Assembly (NCBI GenBank): GCA_032716605.1
Contig: CM064509.1
Location: forward strand, 34,230,414 to 34,294,413
Reading direction: 5' to 3'
DNA from: Paralithodes platypus
Taxonomy: Eukaryota; Arthropoda; Malacostraca; Decapoda; Lithodidae
Length of the DNA: 64,000 bases
The first letter of the stretch is position 1; the number at the start of each line of letters is the position of its first letter. Positions 30,841 through 41,806 of this stretch are shown here, piece after piece. The translations under genes and the position numbers were made by a program. The notes under the pieces are model-generated. The model searched no databases. It had not been told where the DNA came from and saw only the letters and a list, made by a program, of their open reading frames with translations.

Positions 30841-32700
30841 AAAGTAGTAGTAGTAGTAGTAGTAGTGAAATAAATGATAGAGAAGTTACTTGAATTTACA
30901 AACTAATATCTATTATTTAGAATTATACTTTAAGTACCGGTCGCTCTTATATAGCATAAGTTGCTTATATAAGAATGGGAAGCGGTGGAGATATTATCTA
31001 TATCGTTGTAGTAGTAATGGTAGTAGGAGTAAAAATGGAAGGCATGTTCACTTACATAATTGAAATATTATTTATAATACCGTAATGTATGAAACGGTCT
31101 GTAAATTTAACCGTAATTTTGTTTACGCGTTTTTTTTTTTTGGGGGGGGGGGGAGGGGACGGAAAAAATTGTACAGTAATAATACTAATACTAGGGACAG
31201 TAATAGTACATATTGTGATATTGTTGTTGAAATAGTTTTAGGTGACATTTTAGTAACGTTTTAAGAAATAGATAGAAGGCTTTTGCATACATTATTGAAT
31301 TTTATGACAGTAATGTGTGTAGTGGTAGCTCTTCTGTAAATCTAAAACGGCTTTAAAACGGGAAACGGGGTGGGACATTCTATGTGTTTCTTGTATAAAA
31401 TGTAGTAGTAATAGTAGTAGTAATAATAGTAATAGTAGAAGTAGTAGTTGTAGTTGTAGTATCAGTAGCAGCATTAGTAGTAGTTGTTGTTATTGTTGAT
31501 TATTATTGATGATGTTCTATCTGCTGTAGGCGAAATAACATTATTTTTAGATAATACTAACAACTATCTTATAAACAAATGTGAAGTCATACAATATATA
31601 TTTAGAAATTCTGAAAGGCTTCAATTATTGTGCTCCACGTCGAAAAAAATGTTGCCTCATTAATCTAATAATATTGAAAAGAAATCGCTAGCTAAAAAAT
31701 GCATACTGTTGTGCATAATTGGATATTTTTACTGCACGTCTGAATGTTCAAACGGCGAGCAACACAATTATAATTATTATTATCATTATTATTATCATTA
31801 TTATTATTATTAGGGGTTCGTCCCCTACAGGGAACCCCTATTGTAATCATTAAACCCGGTTTTTCATCCAAATTCTTCTTACGCGCCGGCTTCGACGCAA
31901 TAACTCCAGAACCGCTTTTTGGATCGGGATCAAACTTTCATAAGAGGTGCGATTTTGTATTGGGCAACTTTTGATATGCTAAACATCTGGCATGGCGGCC
32001 AAACAGGTCCGTGGCAGCCGATTTCCCGAAAAACTTGACGCCTAAATACCGTCTCTCCCACTCATAGGAAACGACTGGGCTTTGGCATACGGACTCCCCT
32101 ACTAATGCTCCGCAAATGTTATAGAGAAGGTTTTGCTTTTGCACGTGGTTTTTTTTCCGGCAATCTTGAAAAAACCTTGAATTCCACTTAAAATTCCACA
32201 TCTTGAAAACTACGCCGATGATCAAAGCCATGCTTGTGTAGTTGGGTGAGGCTCGCGATTCCAAACGTTTTGATAACAAAAGAATATAAATGGGTGAAAT
32301 AGTTTGGCCGCAGCATTGAAAACTGTATATTCTTAAATGCCTTTAAAACCGCATTCGCTATCCACACAAAGTTTACCGTCTACAGTCTATAGGCTTCCAC
32401 GCATCCCCAAGTTTTGCTTAATAACATAATCTCTTTATTATTCAGATCTATAATTTTGTGTTTATTTAACTCTCTCAAAACAGTTCGAGTCCCTACGAAT
32501 TCCAGCAATTATTTAGCCAACCTACCTATACATACCTACCCTACCAAATAATAATGATAAATTCAAATTTATTTTTGGTGAATGACCGAGTATTGGCTAA
32601 GGTTTTTAACAATTCCTCCCTTTGCCAAATGCTTAGTTTAATAACAATGATATGGACCTTTAAAGTTTTGGCAATTGCCCGTGTGACTCGTATTTTAACC
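30841..32700. other. AT-rich with TAG/TAA microsatellites, no gene
   Basis: It contains (TAG)n at 30844-30866, TAG/TAA-rich runs at 31400-31500, a T/G homopolymer pair at 31130-31152 and (TTA)n at 31775-31812. A hairpin AGGGGTTC ... GAACCCCT lies at about 31812-31840. A 113-codon minus-strand frame at 31938-32279 has no recognisable motif and I do not call it. Confidence 0.5.
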
Positions 32701-32704
32701 CTCC

Positions 32705-33275
32705 TAAAGTGTTACCACGAAATACCGCTAGATCCTTTCTCAAAAGTCGCTAGCATGTTGCTACATAGCCAAACAATGTTAGGATAATGCTGCAATTTCT
32801 AAAGAGTTTTGGTTTGTTTGTTTTGCAAATTTTACAATGTAGTATGACTAGAATGTCTGAAATTTTCAAATTATCCCTAGTAAATGTCTAGATATAAAAG
32901 AAATGGCTGCTAGAGTGAAGTAAATAGCTCTACATTTAGCGGTAATATGTAGCTTTACAACTGGCAACACTGCAACCACCACCTCCCTCCCACCCTCCCA
33001 GTATGTCTCCACAAAATACCGCTAGATCCTTTCTCAAAAGTCGCTAGCATGTTGCTACATAGTCAAACAATGTTAGAATAATGCTGCAATTTCTAAAGAG
33101 TTTTGGTTTGTTTGTTTTGCAAATTTTACAATGTAATATGACTAGAATGTCTGAAATTTTTTAATTATCCCTAGTAAATCTCTCTAGATATGAAAAAAAT
33201 GGCTTCTAAATTGAAGTAAATAGCTCTACATCTAGCGGTAATATGTAGCGATACAACTGGCAACACTGCCTAACC
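32705..33275 (+). repeat. Tandem duplication of a 300-bp TIR-bearing unit
   Basis: Two copies (about 32705-32970 and 33008-33275) share AAATACCGCTAGATCCTTTC, AGTCGCTAGCATGTTGC, TTTCTAAAGAGTTTTGG and CAACTGGCAACACTGC at high identity. Each has an inverted pair TACCGCTAGAT ... ATCTAGCGGTA (ATTTAGCGGTA in the first), so the unit may be a MITE present twice. Confidence 0.8.
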
Positions 33276-34190
33276 CTTCCTTCCTACCTCCCTCCCTCAT
33301 ATCTAGCAAATGTATCCATAACCACTCTAGTGAACTTTCGGTATTTAGTTTATTCAGCTTAATACTATTTATCCACATAAAATAGAAACCTATCACGATT
33401 GTTGTCTAATACAACCATAGACAATGCTATTACACATTATTTGAACATGATGTCGAATTAGCAGTTGCTGTTTACCTTGAACAGTAATGACAGAACCGAA
33501 AGCTTCTCTTGTCGTGTAGTACTCAAAGAAAGCAGGGTTACCCATACCGAACTGTTACCAAGTCAGAGATTCAGAGGTAACTTTCACAATGCATTATAAC
33601 CCTAGACAGACACCAATATACCACTAAATCAGACAAATATCACTACAAAAAAGATAGGAAAATATTATATTAATGTCCTAGGTATTTGAAATTATGCAAA
33701 TGAGTAAAACCATTATGATATAATGATAATGGGATTGATTAGTATCTCGCAACAGTGTTGCAATATAATTTTCTGAACGTATGCGAACTTCGGAGTATTT
33801 ATCCCATTAATATACACATCTATCACTATTTAAATTTAATACAACCATACACAGTGCTATTACATATTATTTGAACATAATATAGGATGCTCTTTCCTTT
33901 AAACCATTTTCTATATCTATTCACGAAAAATATAGGCCTAGCCTAGGCAGCGCTACCGGTAGGTACGAATTTAGCAGTTCGAATTTTGATTGAGAGTGGG
34001 ATTAGGCCTAGGCCTAGCCTAGGGCTTAACATGGGATACTGTTTGGGGGTTGGGAATAGACTCAGGCTGCTTTAGGCCTAATTAGGTAAAAATAGTCAAA
34101 TCGAGACAATTGCACAGCCAACATAGCCTAGGCCTATTAAGCAAATATTTTACCAATCTACAATAGGCCTAGTCTATTCGCTGTAAGTAG
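33276..34190. other. No gene recognised
   Basis: AT-rich; TAGGCCTAG-rich words accumulate from about 33930 onward. No coding evidence. Confidence 0.4.
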
Positions 34191-34194
34191 GCAA

Positions 34195-34357
34195 GAAATC
34201 ATGACCTAGGCTATAACCTCTGTAACTAAAAATCAACTAGGCCTAGTGATCAAGCTAATATGTCTACCATTTGGGAAGAGTCGGTCAAGGAATAGCCTAG
34301 ATGTGGAAATTTGCAGCCAATTTGCTCTAGCCCTATTTGAGATACAGAGGTTAGAGG
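34195..34357. repeat. Short TIR element, copy 3 (inverted)
   Basis: AACCTCTGTAACTAAAAATC through CAATTTGCTCTAGCCC to ATACAGAGGTTAGAGGTCA. It is in opposite orientation to the 26 kb copies; flanking GTAAGTAGGCAAGAAATCAT is also shared in inverse with 26.2 kb. Confidence 0.65.
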
Positions 34358-34364
34358 TCATTGT

Positions 34365-35930
34365 TGAGGCCCCCCCCCCCCTCATGACATATTGTCATCA
34401 TCTTATATATTGCCAGCAGGGGGCAAATAACCGAGAAAAAAAATCGCCGTCAAAATAGACGCGAACTTAACCACGGCGATCGACACATGTAAACATGGCG
34501 GTGGCGGGGGAGGTGTCGGACGTTTGCAATAAAGTTCCTGTCTATTTTGAATGCCATTGGATACAATAATATGTTGAGGGGGGCTTTGCCCCCACCCCCC
34601 CCCCCCCCCCCCCCATGACATTTTCACCATCATAATATATTGCCAGCAGGGGGCAAATAACCGAAAAAAATTGCCATCAAAATAGACACCTTTATGAATA
34701 GGTTAGCTTTTAGGCTAGGCCTATCGGCAAGAGTTGCGTTTTATAGGCTATCCTAGTGTTTACTAATTTATAGGCTACCCCTTTGAAAGGACATTAGCTG
34801 GGTAGGATGTAGTTACCGGGTGTATCGCCAGCCTTGTTTACACTACCCGTAGGTGTAGTGCCGTCGGACGCTTGCCACCCTTTTCCTGTCTATTTAGACT
34901 GCCTTTGGATACAATAATATGTTGAGGTTGGGCTTTGCCCCCCTTCACCCCCCCATGACATATTGTCATCATAATAAATATTTCCAGCAGGGGGCAAATA
35001 ACCAAAATAAATCTCCGTCAAAATAGACGCGAACTTAACAACGGCGATCGACAAATGTAAACATGACGGAGGCGGCGGACGTCTGCAATCATGTTCCCGT
35101 TTATTTTGAATGCCAATGGATACAATAATATGTTGAGGGGTGGCTTTGCCACCCCCCATGTCATGTCATCGTCATATTGCCAGCAAGGGGCAAAATAGAC
35201 AAATACACCAAAAATCGGGGTGTGGGGGCGGCAGCCCCCACCCATAATAGCCTACTATGATAGGTTAGGTTAGGCTAGGTTAATGTCCTTTCAAAGGGGT
35301 ATAGGCCTAGTAAACACTAGGATAGCCTATACCCGGTCAAAGGTAAGTCCTGCTGTAGTCTCCTTGAATGCTACCTTAAATTGTAATATTAGACTAGGCC
35401 TAGCCTATAGATAAAATAGCTTAGCCTACTCATTTATTGTAGCCTATAATATAGGCCTAGCCGGGCAGAATGTAGAGTTCGGGCGTACCGCCACCAATGT
35501 TTACACTACGCAGAGCGGCGACGAAAGCTTGTCATCATGTTCCCGTCCATTTTGAATGCCGTTGGATACAATAATATGTTGAGGGGGCAAACACCCCCAT
35601 GACATATTGTCATCATCATATAATTTGCCAGCAGGGGGCAAATAGGCCTAACCAAACTGCGGCGATCGACCATGTAAACATGACGGCGGCGGCGGCGGTG
35701 GACGCTTGCGATCATGTTCCCGTCTATTTTGACTGCCATTGGATACAATAATATGTTGAGGGAAGGGCTTTGCGGCAATTTTTTTGGTTGTTTGCCCCCT
35801 ACTGGCAATATATATGATGATGATAACATGTCATGGGGGGGTGAGGGGCGGCTTTCAACATATTATTGTATCCAATGGCATTCAAAATAGATGGGAATAT
35901 TATCCCAAGCGTCCAACGTCGACACCGCCG
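34365..35930 (+). repeat. Array of a GC-rich repeat (CCAGCAGGGGGCA family)
   Basis: Units of roughly 200-240 bp carry, in order, CCAGCAGGGGGCAAATAACC, GACGCGAACTTAAC, CGGCGATCGAC, ATGTAAACATG, GGCGG repeats, TTTTGAATGCC and TGGATACAATAATATGTTGA. Five head-to-tail units with indels are followed by one inverted unit (about 35773-35925). C-homopolymers at 34367-34381 and about 34593-34613 lie inside. The short reading frames here are repeat artefacts. Confidence 0.8.
34413..35805. promoter_or_regulatory. Six CTCF-core-like words in the repeat array
   Basis: CCAGCAGGGGGCA at 34413-34425, 34643-34655, 34984-34996 and 35628-35640 (plus), a one-base variant CCAGCAAGGGGCA at 35180-35192, and CCAGTAGGGGGCA on the minus strand at 35793-35805. 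The five others match the 13-bp consensus CCASYAGRKGGCR at every position. Binding is not shown. Confidence 0.5.
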
Positions 35931-36043
35931 CGGCTGCTGAAGAACAAGGAAGTTAGCAATAGGTTTCATTGTGAACTGGAGGAAATTAATAGAAATAAGG
36001 AAGCTAGGCCTAGCGATGTAAATAGTCAATGGAATTTCCTTAA

Positions 36044-36513
36044 CCCTTTATTAGCGGCGCGCAACTTATGTCGTGTGAAAGAAATTTGGACTAAGTGGCG
36101 GTTCACAACTTATGTCGTGTGCCATTTTCAGCACGTAATGTTGCTGAGAGAGAGAGATAAGTAGTGGCAGGAGAGTAGCAAGCGTATGACTTCTCCAGAC
36201 CACCGCGGTGAACCTACTGACATGAATCCCACCCTCACGCACTCGCTACACAGGGAATTATGTAGGGAAACTACCTAATTACATGGTTTTTGCACTCGTG
36301 TTGCGCGATCATTGCAAGAAAACTAGCGGTCGTACAAGGATGGTTGGGGTGTCATTGGAAAGCTCTGTTTATGCCCTTTCAGGGATAGATACTTGTTTTA
36401 CACTCTGGGTCTTATTTAGGCATGAAAATTATCACTTAAACAACCCTATTTAGGGTAAAAACCTCCCGCTGGCTGGTACGGTCAAATAGACCGCCTAGCC
36501 CGCCAATAAGGTG
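36044..36513 (-). mobile_element. TTAA-flanked MITE, family S, copy 1
   Basis: 470 bp between TTAA 36040-36043 and TTAA 36514-36517. The ends are inverted (CCCTTTATTAGCGGCG against CACCTTATTGGCGGGC). It shares TTCCCTGTGTAGCGAG, GCCCTTTCAGGGATAGATAC and CTCTGGGTCTT with copy 2, in opposite orientation. No coding capacity. A partial second end (GGTGTTAA at 36610-36617) follows. Confidence 0.82.
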
Positions 36514-36616
36514 TTAAAAACTACTTTTAGCCGCTAAAAGTTTTTTTACCCAACTTTTATGTTTTAAAAGTGGCCGCTGGGCGGTACATATAAATTACCG
36601 CCTAGGCTGCTCGTTA

Positions 36617-36835
36617 GGTGTTAATAATGACAATTATATGTATAGGTATAAAGTAAAAACAATATATTTTACATAATTTATTGCATATCTTACATATTTA
36701 AACAAATATATATTAAAAATAGTTTAACCACACCACTGAGTTCCCCCAAAATACTCTAATAGGGCTGGCCTGAAGAATTAGATCAAGATGGACAACCAAT
36801 CAACACATGATAGGTAGGGAAGGGCAGGTTAACAA
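36617..36835 (+). repeat. Segmental duplicate, MITE-free (empty site)
   Basis: AATAATGACAATTATATG through CAATATATTTTACATAA to GATAGGTAGGGAAGGGCA aligns with 39318-39387 plus 39862-39990. Where the second locus has the S MITE, this copy reads straight through a single TTAA (near 36699-36702). Confidence 0.85.
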
Positions 36836-36969
36836 CGGCGATCGACAAATGTAAACATGACGACCGTACACTCGGAAACTACATCCATCCCCATTAGCCT
36901 AACCTAACAACCTTACCTAACCTATCCTAGTATTATGGGTAGAGGCTGCCGCCCCCTAGATCCAGTACG

Positions 36970-37185
36970 TTGGATACAAAACTAACCCTCACGTAACACC
37001 TAGTATATGTTCCTAGTACCCAGTACGTGGGATACCAAGCTAACCCTCACGTAACACCTAGTATATGTCCCTAGTACCTAGTATTTGGGATACAATACTA
37101 ACCCTTACATAACATCTAGTATATGTCCCTAGTACCCAGTATGTGGGATACAAAACTAACCTTCACCTAGCATATGTCCCTCACT
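36970..37185 (+). repeat. Tandem repeat, about 60-bp unit
   Basis: About four copies containing CTAACCCTCACGTAACACC, TAGTATATGTCCCTAGTACC and CAGTACGTGGGATAC. Two to three more copies lie at 38160-38300, so the array was split or duplicated with the LINE fragments between. Confidence 0.85.
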
Positions 37186-37189
37186 CAGT

Positions 37190-37310
37190 ACACCTTTCAC
37201 CCTCACTACCGTTCGTGAGTCTTCATACATCTTCATTATCACACGCACCAGCCACTCCTCTACGCCAAATTTTCTCCTAGCCTACTGCACAACTTCTTAC
37301 TTTCAGTAGA
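37190..37310 (-). pseudogene. LINE RT fragment
   Basis: Complement of CACCCTCACTACCGTTCGTG ... encodes the MKMYEDSRTVVRVKG block of a LINE RT, also seen at 38330-38480. It is interrupted at about 37310 by a TIR element. Confidence 0.65.
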
Positions 37311-37922
37311 GACGTGATTTTCCGGGCCCGTCGCAAGACCACCGTCTCAACCGAGCTGTCGCAAGATCATCACAGGACAGGAAAAACAACACAGGCTTGC
37401 TCCAAGCCAGCACACATCTTACAAATATATAGGCTAGGCTATACAACTTCCATTTCATCGGAATAACATTCACCGCCAATTTAATTATCATAAGGATTAT
37501 ATAAATGCAATTCTGATATGAGAAAACAATCGGTAAATAGCATAGCCTAGGCCTAGTCAAAGCTGGGGTTTGTTGTTGTTTCGTGGACAAAATTTAACCA
37601 AGCGTACTGTCCCACATTAATTTATTATCAACAATTGGATATACGTTACTGTGAGCTCTTATTACTCTACTTCCTAATAATAGGCAAGTAAATTATAACA
37701 TAATGTTTGGATAAACAAATATACCGAAATAAATTAGAATGGAGAAACAGTAAGTTGAGTGAGATGTTTCAGCTTGCCGTCAACCCAGCTCCGGAGCTTT
37801 CTTGCCGTCGCAAGAGAATATTGGTCTCGCTTGCTAAAGGTGGGCTTGCGACGGGACCAGAAAAACAGTTTTTCGGGTAGATCTTGCGACGGTGGTCTTG
37901 AGACGGGACCGGAAAAACACCT
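37311..37922. mobile_element. TIR element of about 610 bp
   Basis: The left end GTGATTTTCCGGGCCCGTCG and the complement of the right end GTGTTTTTCCGGTCCCGTCT are inverted copies extending over GCAAGACCACCGTC. Exact boundaries and target duplication are unclear. It is inserted in a LINE fragment. No transposase domain in its short frames. Confidence 0.6.
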
Positions 37923-37924
37923 CT

Positions 37925-39205
37925 TACATATCTTTCCTGCAGCTGCCTGACTATGAAGTTATCATACCTTCAAAGACTCTCTCACACTCACAGACCTTCA
38001 TGACTTGGCCAAGCATTTTCAGGCCTCTTATAGCAGTTGCAAGGGGAGCCTAACTCTGAAATCACTAGATAGTGCCTCCAGAACCATAAAAAAGAGGAGA
38101 GGGCTTAATTAACACACTTCCCTGTTGGACTCCGACGCGAACTGAAAACTCATCACTCAGTACCCTCACGTAACACCTAGTATATGTCCCTAGTACCCAG
38201 TACTATGGATACAAAACTAACCTCCACCTAACACCTAGTATATGTCCCTAGTAACCAGTACATGGGTTATAAAGCTAACCCTTACCAAATATCTAGTACC
38301 GTACTGTATATGTCCCTCACTCAGCTGTACACCTTTCACCCTCACTACCGTTCGTGAGTCCTCGTACATCTTCATTATCACATGCACCAGCCACTCCTCA
38401 ACGCCAAGTTTTCTCCTAGCCTACTGCACAACTTCTCTGGCCACCTTATCAAAGGCCTTCTCCCGGTCTGCAAACACAACATCAGATCCCTATCTTTTAA
38501 GTACATACAGTACATACAGTATCTTTCCCTTATCATACCTTCTAAGACTCTCTCACAGACCTTCATGACTTAGTTAAGCATTTTCAGGACCCTTATAGCA
38601 GTTCCCAGGGGAGCCCAACTCTGAAATCACCAGATAGTGCCTCCAGAACCATAAAAAAAAAAGAGGAAAGGGCTTCATTAACACAGAGCCCTGGTGGACT
38701 CCGACGCGAACTGAAAACTCATCACTCAGTACCGGTACATCTTTCACCCTCACTGCCGTTTGTGAGTCCTCATACATCTTCATTATCACACAAATACCTT
38801 CATGACTTGGATTGTGCCGTGTCCTAGCATGAAACCAAACTGCATATCGTCAATATCATACCTTCAAAGACTTTCTCACAGACCTTCATGACTTGATCAA
38901 GTATTTTCAGGCCCCTATAATTTTCCCTATCCAATGAGTCCCCTTTGCTCATATACAGTATATAATGTACTTTTGTGCCATTCATCAGAGATTACTTCCT
39001 CTCTGATGATGAAGTTAATTAGCTCATTGAACACACCTACTCCTTTCTCACCTGAGGCCTTAATCATCTCAGCTAGAATGCCAGAGCATCCTGCAGCTTT
39101 GCTGTCCTTCATTAAGTTATTGCACTGCTTACAAAAGCTGGCACAATCACAGGGAGGGGGGAGTATTGGCTTTTCGTTGCTAAGCTGCTCTATTCCATTC
39201 AAATT
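37925..39205 (-). pseudogene. Shuffled fragments of a LINE reverse transcriptase
   Basis: In minus-strand order: LMKDSKAAGCSGILAEMIKASGEKG split over 39202-39000 (RT N-terminal region), RGLKILDQVMKVCEK (about 38860-38930), MYEDSQTAVRVKD and LSDEFSVRVGVHQGSV (38690-38790), then repeats of VMKVCERVLEGMI (38540-38570), DREKAFDKVAREVV (about 38425-38475) and a further copy at 37990-38165. The motifs belong to one LINE family (likely the same as 4.2-4.7 kb), but the order repeats, so the locus has been duplicated and rearranged. Confidence 0.72.
38160..38300 (+). repeat. Tandem repeat, same 60-bp unit as 36.97 kb
   Basis: Contains CCCTCACGTAACACCTAG, TATATGTCCCTAGTA and ACATGGGTTATAAAGC variants. 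Confidence 0.8.
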
Positions 39206-39317
39206 CCATGTTTAATCTTTCGTAGTGTACGGTATTTTCCAAGAATCTATAATTTCTTTGTCAGCGGAAACAATTGTTCAAGTATATATTTTCCCTGTGA
39301 AACCAATTTAACTTCAT

Positions 39318-39990
39318 AATGACAATTATATATATAAAGAAAAAACAATATATTTTACATAATTTATTGCATATCTTACATATTTAACGCCTTAAGAGCG
39401 GGTGGGTCGGTAACTTCTACCCGCCAAGCGGGTGGTTTTACCCTAAATGGGGTTGTTTCCGTGCTCTTTTTCATGCACAAACAAGACCCAGAGCGTAATA
39501 CAAGTATCTATCCCTGAAAGGGCATAAACAGAGCTTTCGAATGACAGCCGAACCATCCTTCTACGACCACTGGTTCTCTTGCAACGATCGTGCAACACGA
39601 GTGCAAAAACCCTAAAATAAGGTAATTTCTTTACATAATTCCCTGTGTAGCGAGTGAGAGAGGGTGGAGGAGGGTGTAATAAATTTCAATCGACCCACGG
39701 CGGTGGTGGCGAGCGGTCAGGAAGCAATCTCTGCTCCTAGCACCGCTCAGCTCTCTCTCAGAGCACATTACGTGCTCAAAATTGCACTCGACATATGTCG
39801 AGGCCCGCATATGGGCACGTTTTCTTTAACTCGACATTAGTCGAGCGCCGATGGTTAAGGGTTAAAAATATATTTATTAAAATAGTTTAACCAGACCACT
39901 GAGTTCCCCAAAAAAACTCTTATAGGGCTGGCCTGAAGGATTAGATCAAGATGGACAACCAATCAAGATATGATAGGTAGGGAAGGGCAA
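39318..39990 (+). repeat. Segmental duplicate carrying the S MITE (filled site)
   Basis: 39318-39387 and 39862-39990 align with the uninterrupted 36617-36835 segment. The duplication is split at TTAA by the MITE 39388-39861. Confidence 0.83.
39388..39861 (+). mobile_element. TTAA-flanked MITE, family S, copy 2
   Basis: 474 bp between TTAA 39384-39387 and TTAA 39862-39865. The ends GCCTTAAGAGCGGGTGG and the complement CCCTTAACCATCGGCG are imperfect inverted repeats. It is oriented opposite to copy 1. The paired empty site confirms both boundaries and the TTAA duplication. Confidence 0.88.
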
Positions 39991-40904
39991 GAGGTGAACA
40001 AATCTAGGAAGGTGAAGATACGCAGACATTTCACACCATTTCACCAATTCAGCCGCACCAGAGTTCTTCTTATAGGGTAGGGCCGAAGGGTGATTCAAGA
40101 ACTGCTACACTGCAGCACCAATTAAGAAGTGATCAAGGGCGAAGAATGAGAAATCAGGTCTAAGGAAGAAATAAATCACACAGAGATACACACATAATAC
40201 ACCACTGAGGGGATTCGAGTCAGCTTGACCGCACCAGCGACCATAGACACAAATAAAGTCAGGAGCCAATAAACTAGCCAGGCCAGGGTGGCATATGATA
40301 TAGGCCGTCCGGAAGACACCGAATTAGACAGAATAAGAATAGAAGGGGAAAAACATACAAAAAGGGCATTCAAATTTCAATGGAAATTCACTATGATAAC
40401 TGTAATATGTGGGAATAACTTTCACCTTCATATTTCCTCATCTCTTAGCATAAACATGATCAATTAGGGTGCCATTTTCAGTTGTTGGTTGTGTTACATG
40501 TTGAGAGTATCCACACTTTTCCATTAAATTTGCAATAGAAGAGTTAGTTTGGATGTGTTCACAATGCAACTAATTGAGTATTTGTCTAGTTCATTTACCA
40601 AATTACTTAAATTTACTCTAAAATAATTAACTCCATATGAAATAGGTCTGTATATAGGGACAGGTTTGTCCTATAGAAAAGTATAGCCAACACTGTTCTC
40701 TACCCACTAAAAGCTGAACCAGTGGAAGGTATTACCCGTGTTTGCATACCTTCCCTCAATTTCAGTCGGGCTATATTTGGATGATAATTTGAACTCAATT
40801 TGACCTATCTCAGAATAGTAGTATGGGAATTTCATTTGTTTCCTTATTGTGAAGGCAATCATTATTCTATAAAAACACTTACCCTAATAATACATGTACC
40901 AGGT
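39991..40904. other. No gene recognised
   Basis: AT-rich non-coding DNA without repeats that I can support. Confidence 0.4.
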
Positions 40905-41770
40905 TGTTCTCTATATTTTAAGATTATACTCTATATAAAAGGCTTGCATGGCTGCATGATAAATATTTGTCTTTGATTCACTCTTCTTGACTTTTTCTAT
41001 ATTGCAGGCCATGCTTTTGTTCCTCCTAATTCCTTTTCTATTATTTCCACTCCTCAAGTGAGGTACTGTAGAGGTGATTCTCTTGGTCCCATCTGTAGAG
41101 GTATTGTAAATGGTGGCCAGACACACCCGTGGCAGTCTTTCACACCCAACCCATCTTGTCCTATCTAATTTTATGTTGAACTCTATTGTTCTTGATCCGA
41201 CTATAGGACTTGGTAACCTATTCCACACATCTACAACTCTGTTACTAAACGAATAGAAGCAGATCCCTTACACACCCAGTTTCTCTCTGTCGCTCGTTTG
41301 CTTGCACATCGGTACAAATGAAGCAGATCCCTTACACATGCAACTAAGATGAACATGGGAATCTGCAGACAAGTGGCCCACAAAAGGCAGATCCCTTTCA
41401 CATCCAACCCATTTTGTCCATATGTCTATCTGATTTTATCTTGAAATTCTTTATTGTTCTTGATCCCACTATAGCACTAGGTAGCCTATTTCACATATCT
41501 ACGACTCTGTTACGAGAGAGGCAGATCTATCCCTTACACAGCCAATCTCTCTCTCTCTCTCTCTCTCTTATTTGCACACTGGTACAAATGAGGCAGATCC
41601 CTTACACATGCTACCAAGATGAAAATGGGAGTCTGCAGAGAGCCGATTGGCCCACACACGGCAGATCCCTTTCACACCCAACCCATCTCGTCCTATCAAA
41701 TTTTATGTTGAAGCTCTATTGTTATTGATCCCACTATAGCACTTGGTAGCCTATTCCACATACTTTCTTA
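40905..41770 (-). repeat. Tandem LINE 3'-end fragments (GCAGATCCCTT family), block 1
   Basis: About three units of roughly 240 bp contain GGCAGATCCCTTTCACACCC, AACCCATCTCGTCCTATC, TTGATCCCACTATAGCAC and CATATCTACGACTCTGTTAC. The minus strand of the first encodes VWNRLPSPIVGSRTIEFNIK, which resembles the C-terminal end of LINE proteins. A (CT)n run is at 41549-41570. Confidence 0.72.
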
Positions 41771-41806
41771 CAGTTTCTTACAATAGATCCTCTGGAAAAA
41801 GGCAAA

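Noticed and set aside
31812..31840. Hairpin AGGGGTTC/GAACCCCT as Helitron or terminator end
   Set aside because: No CTRR end or A/T host site is visible, and Rho-independent terminators do not apply in this context.
31938..32279. 113-codon minus-strand frame
   Set aside because: No recognisable domain, no conserved neighbour and no regulatory signal; length is possible by chance.
34403..36164. Glycine/proline-rich short frames in 34.4-36.2 kb
   Set aside because: They follow the repeat unit and C/G homopolymers, and change frame in each unit.
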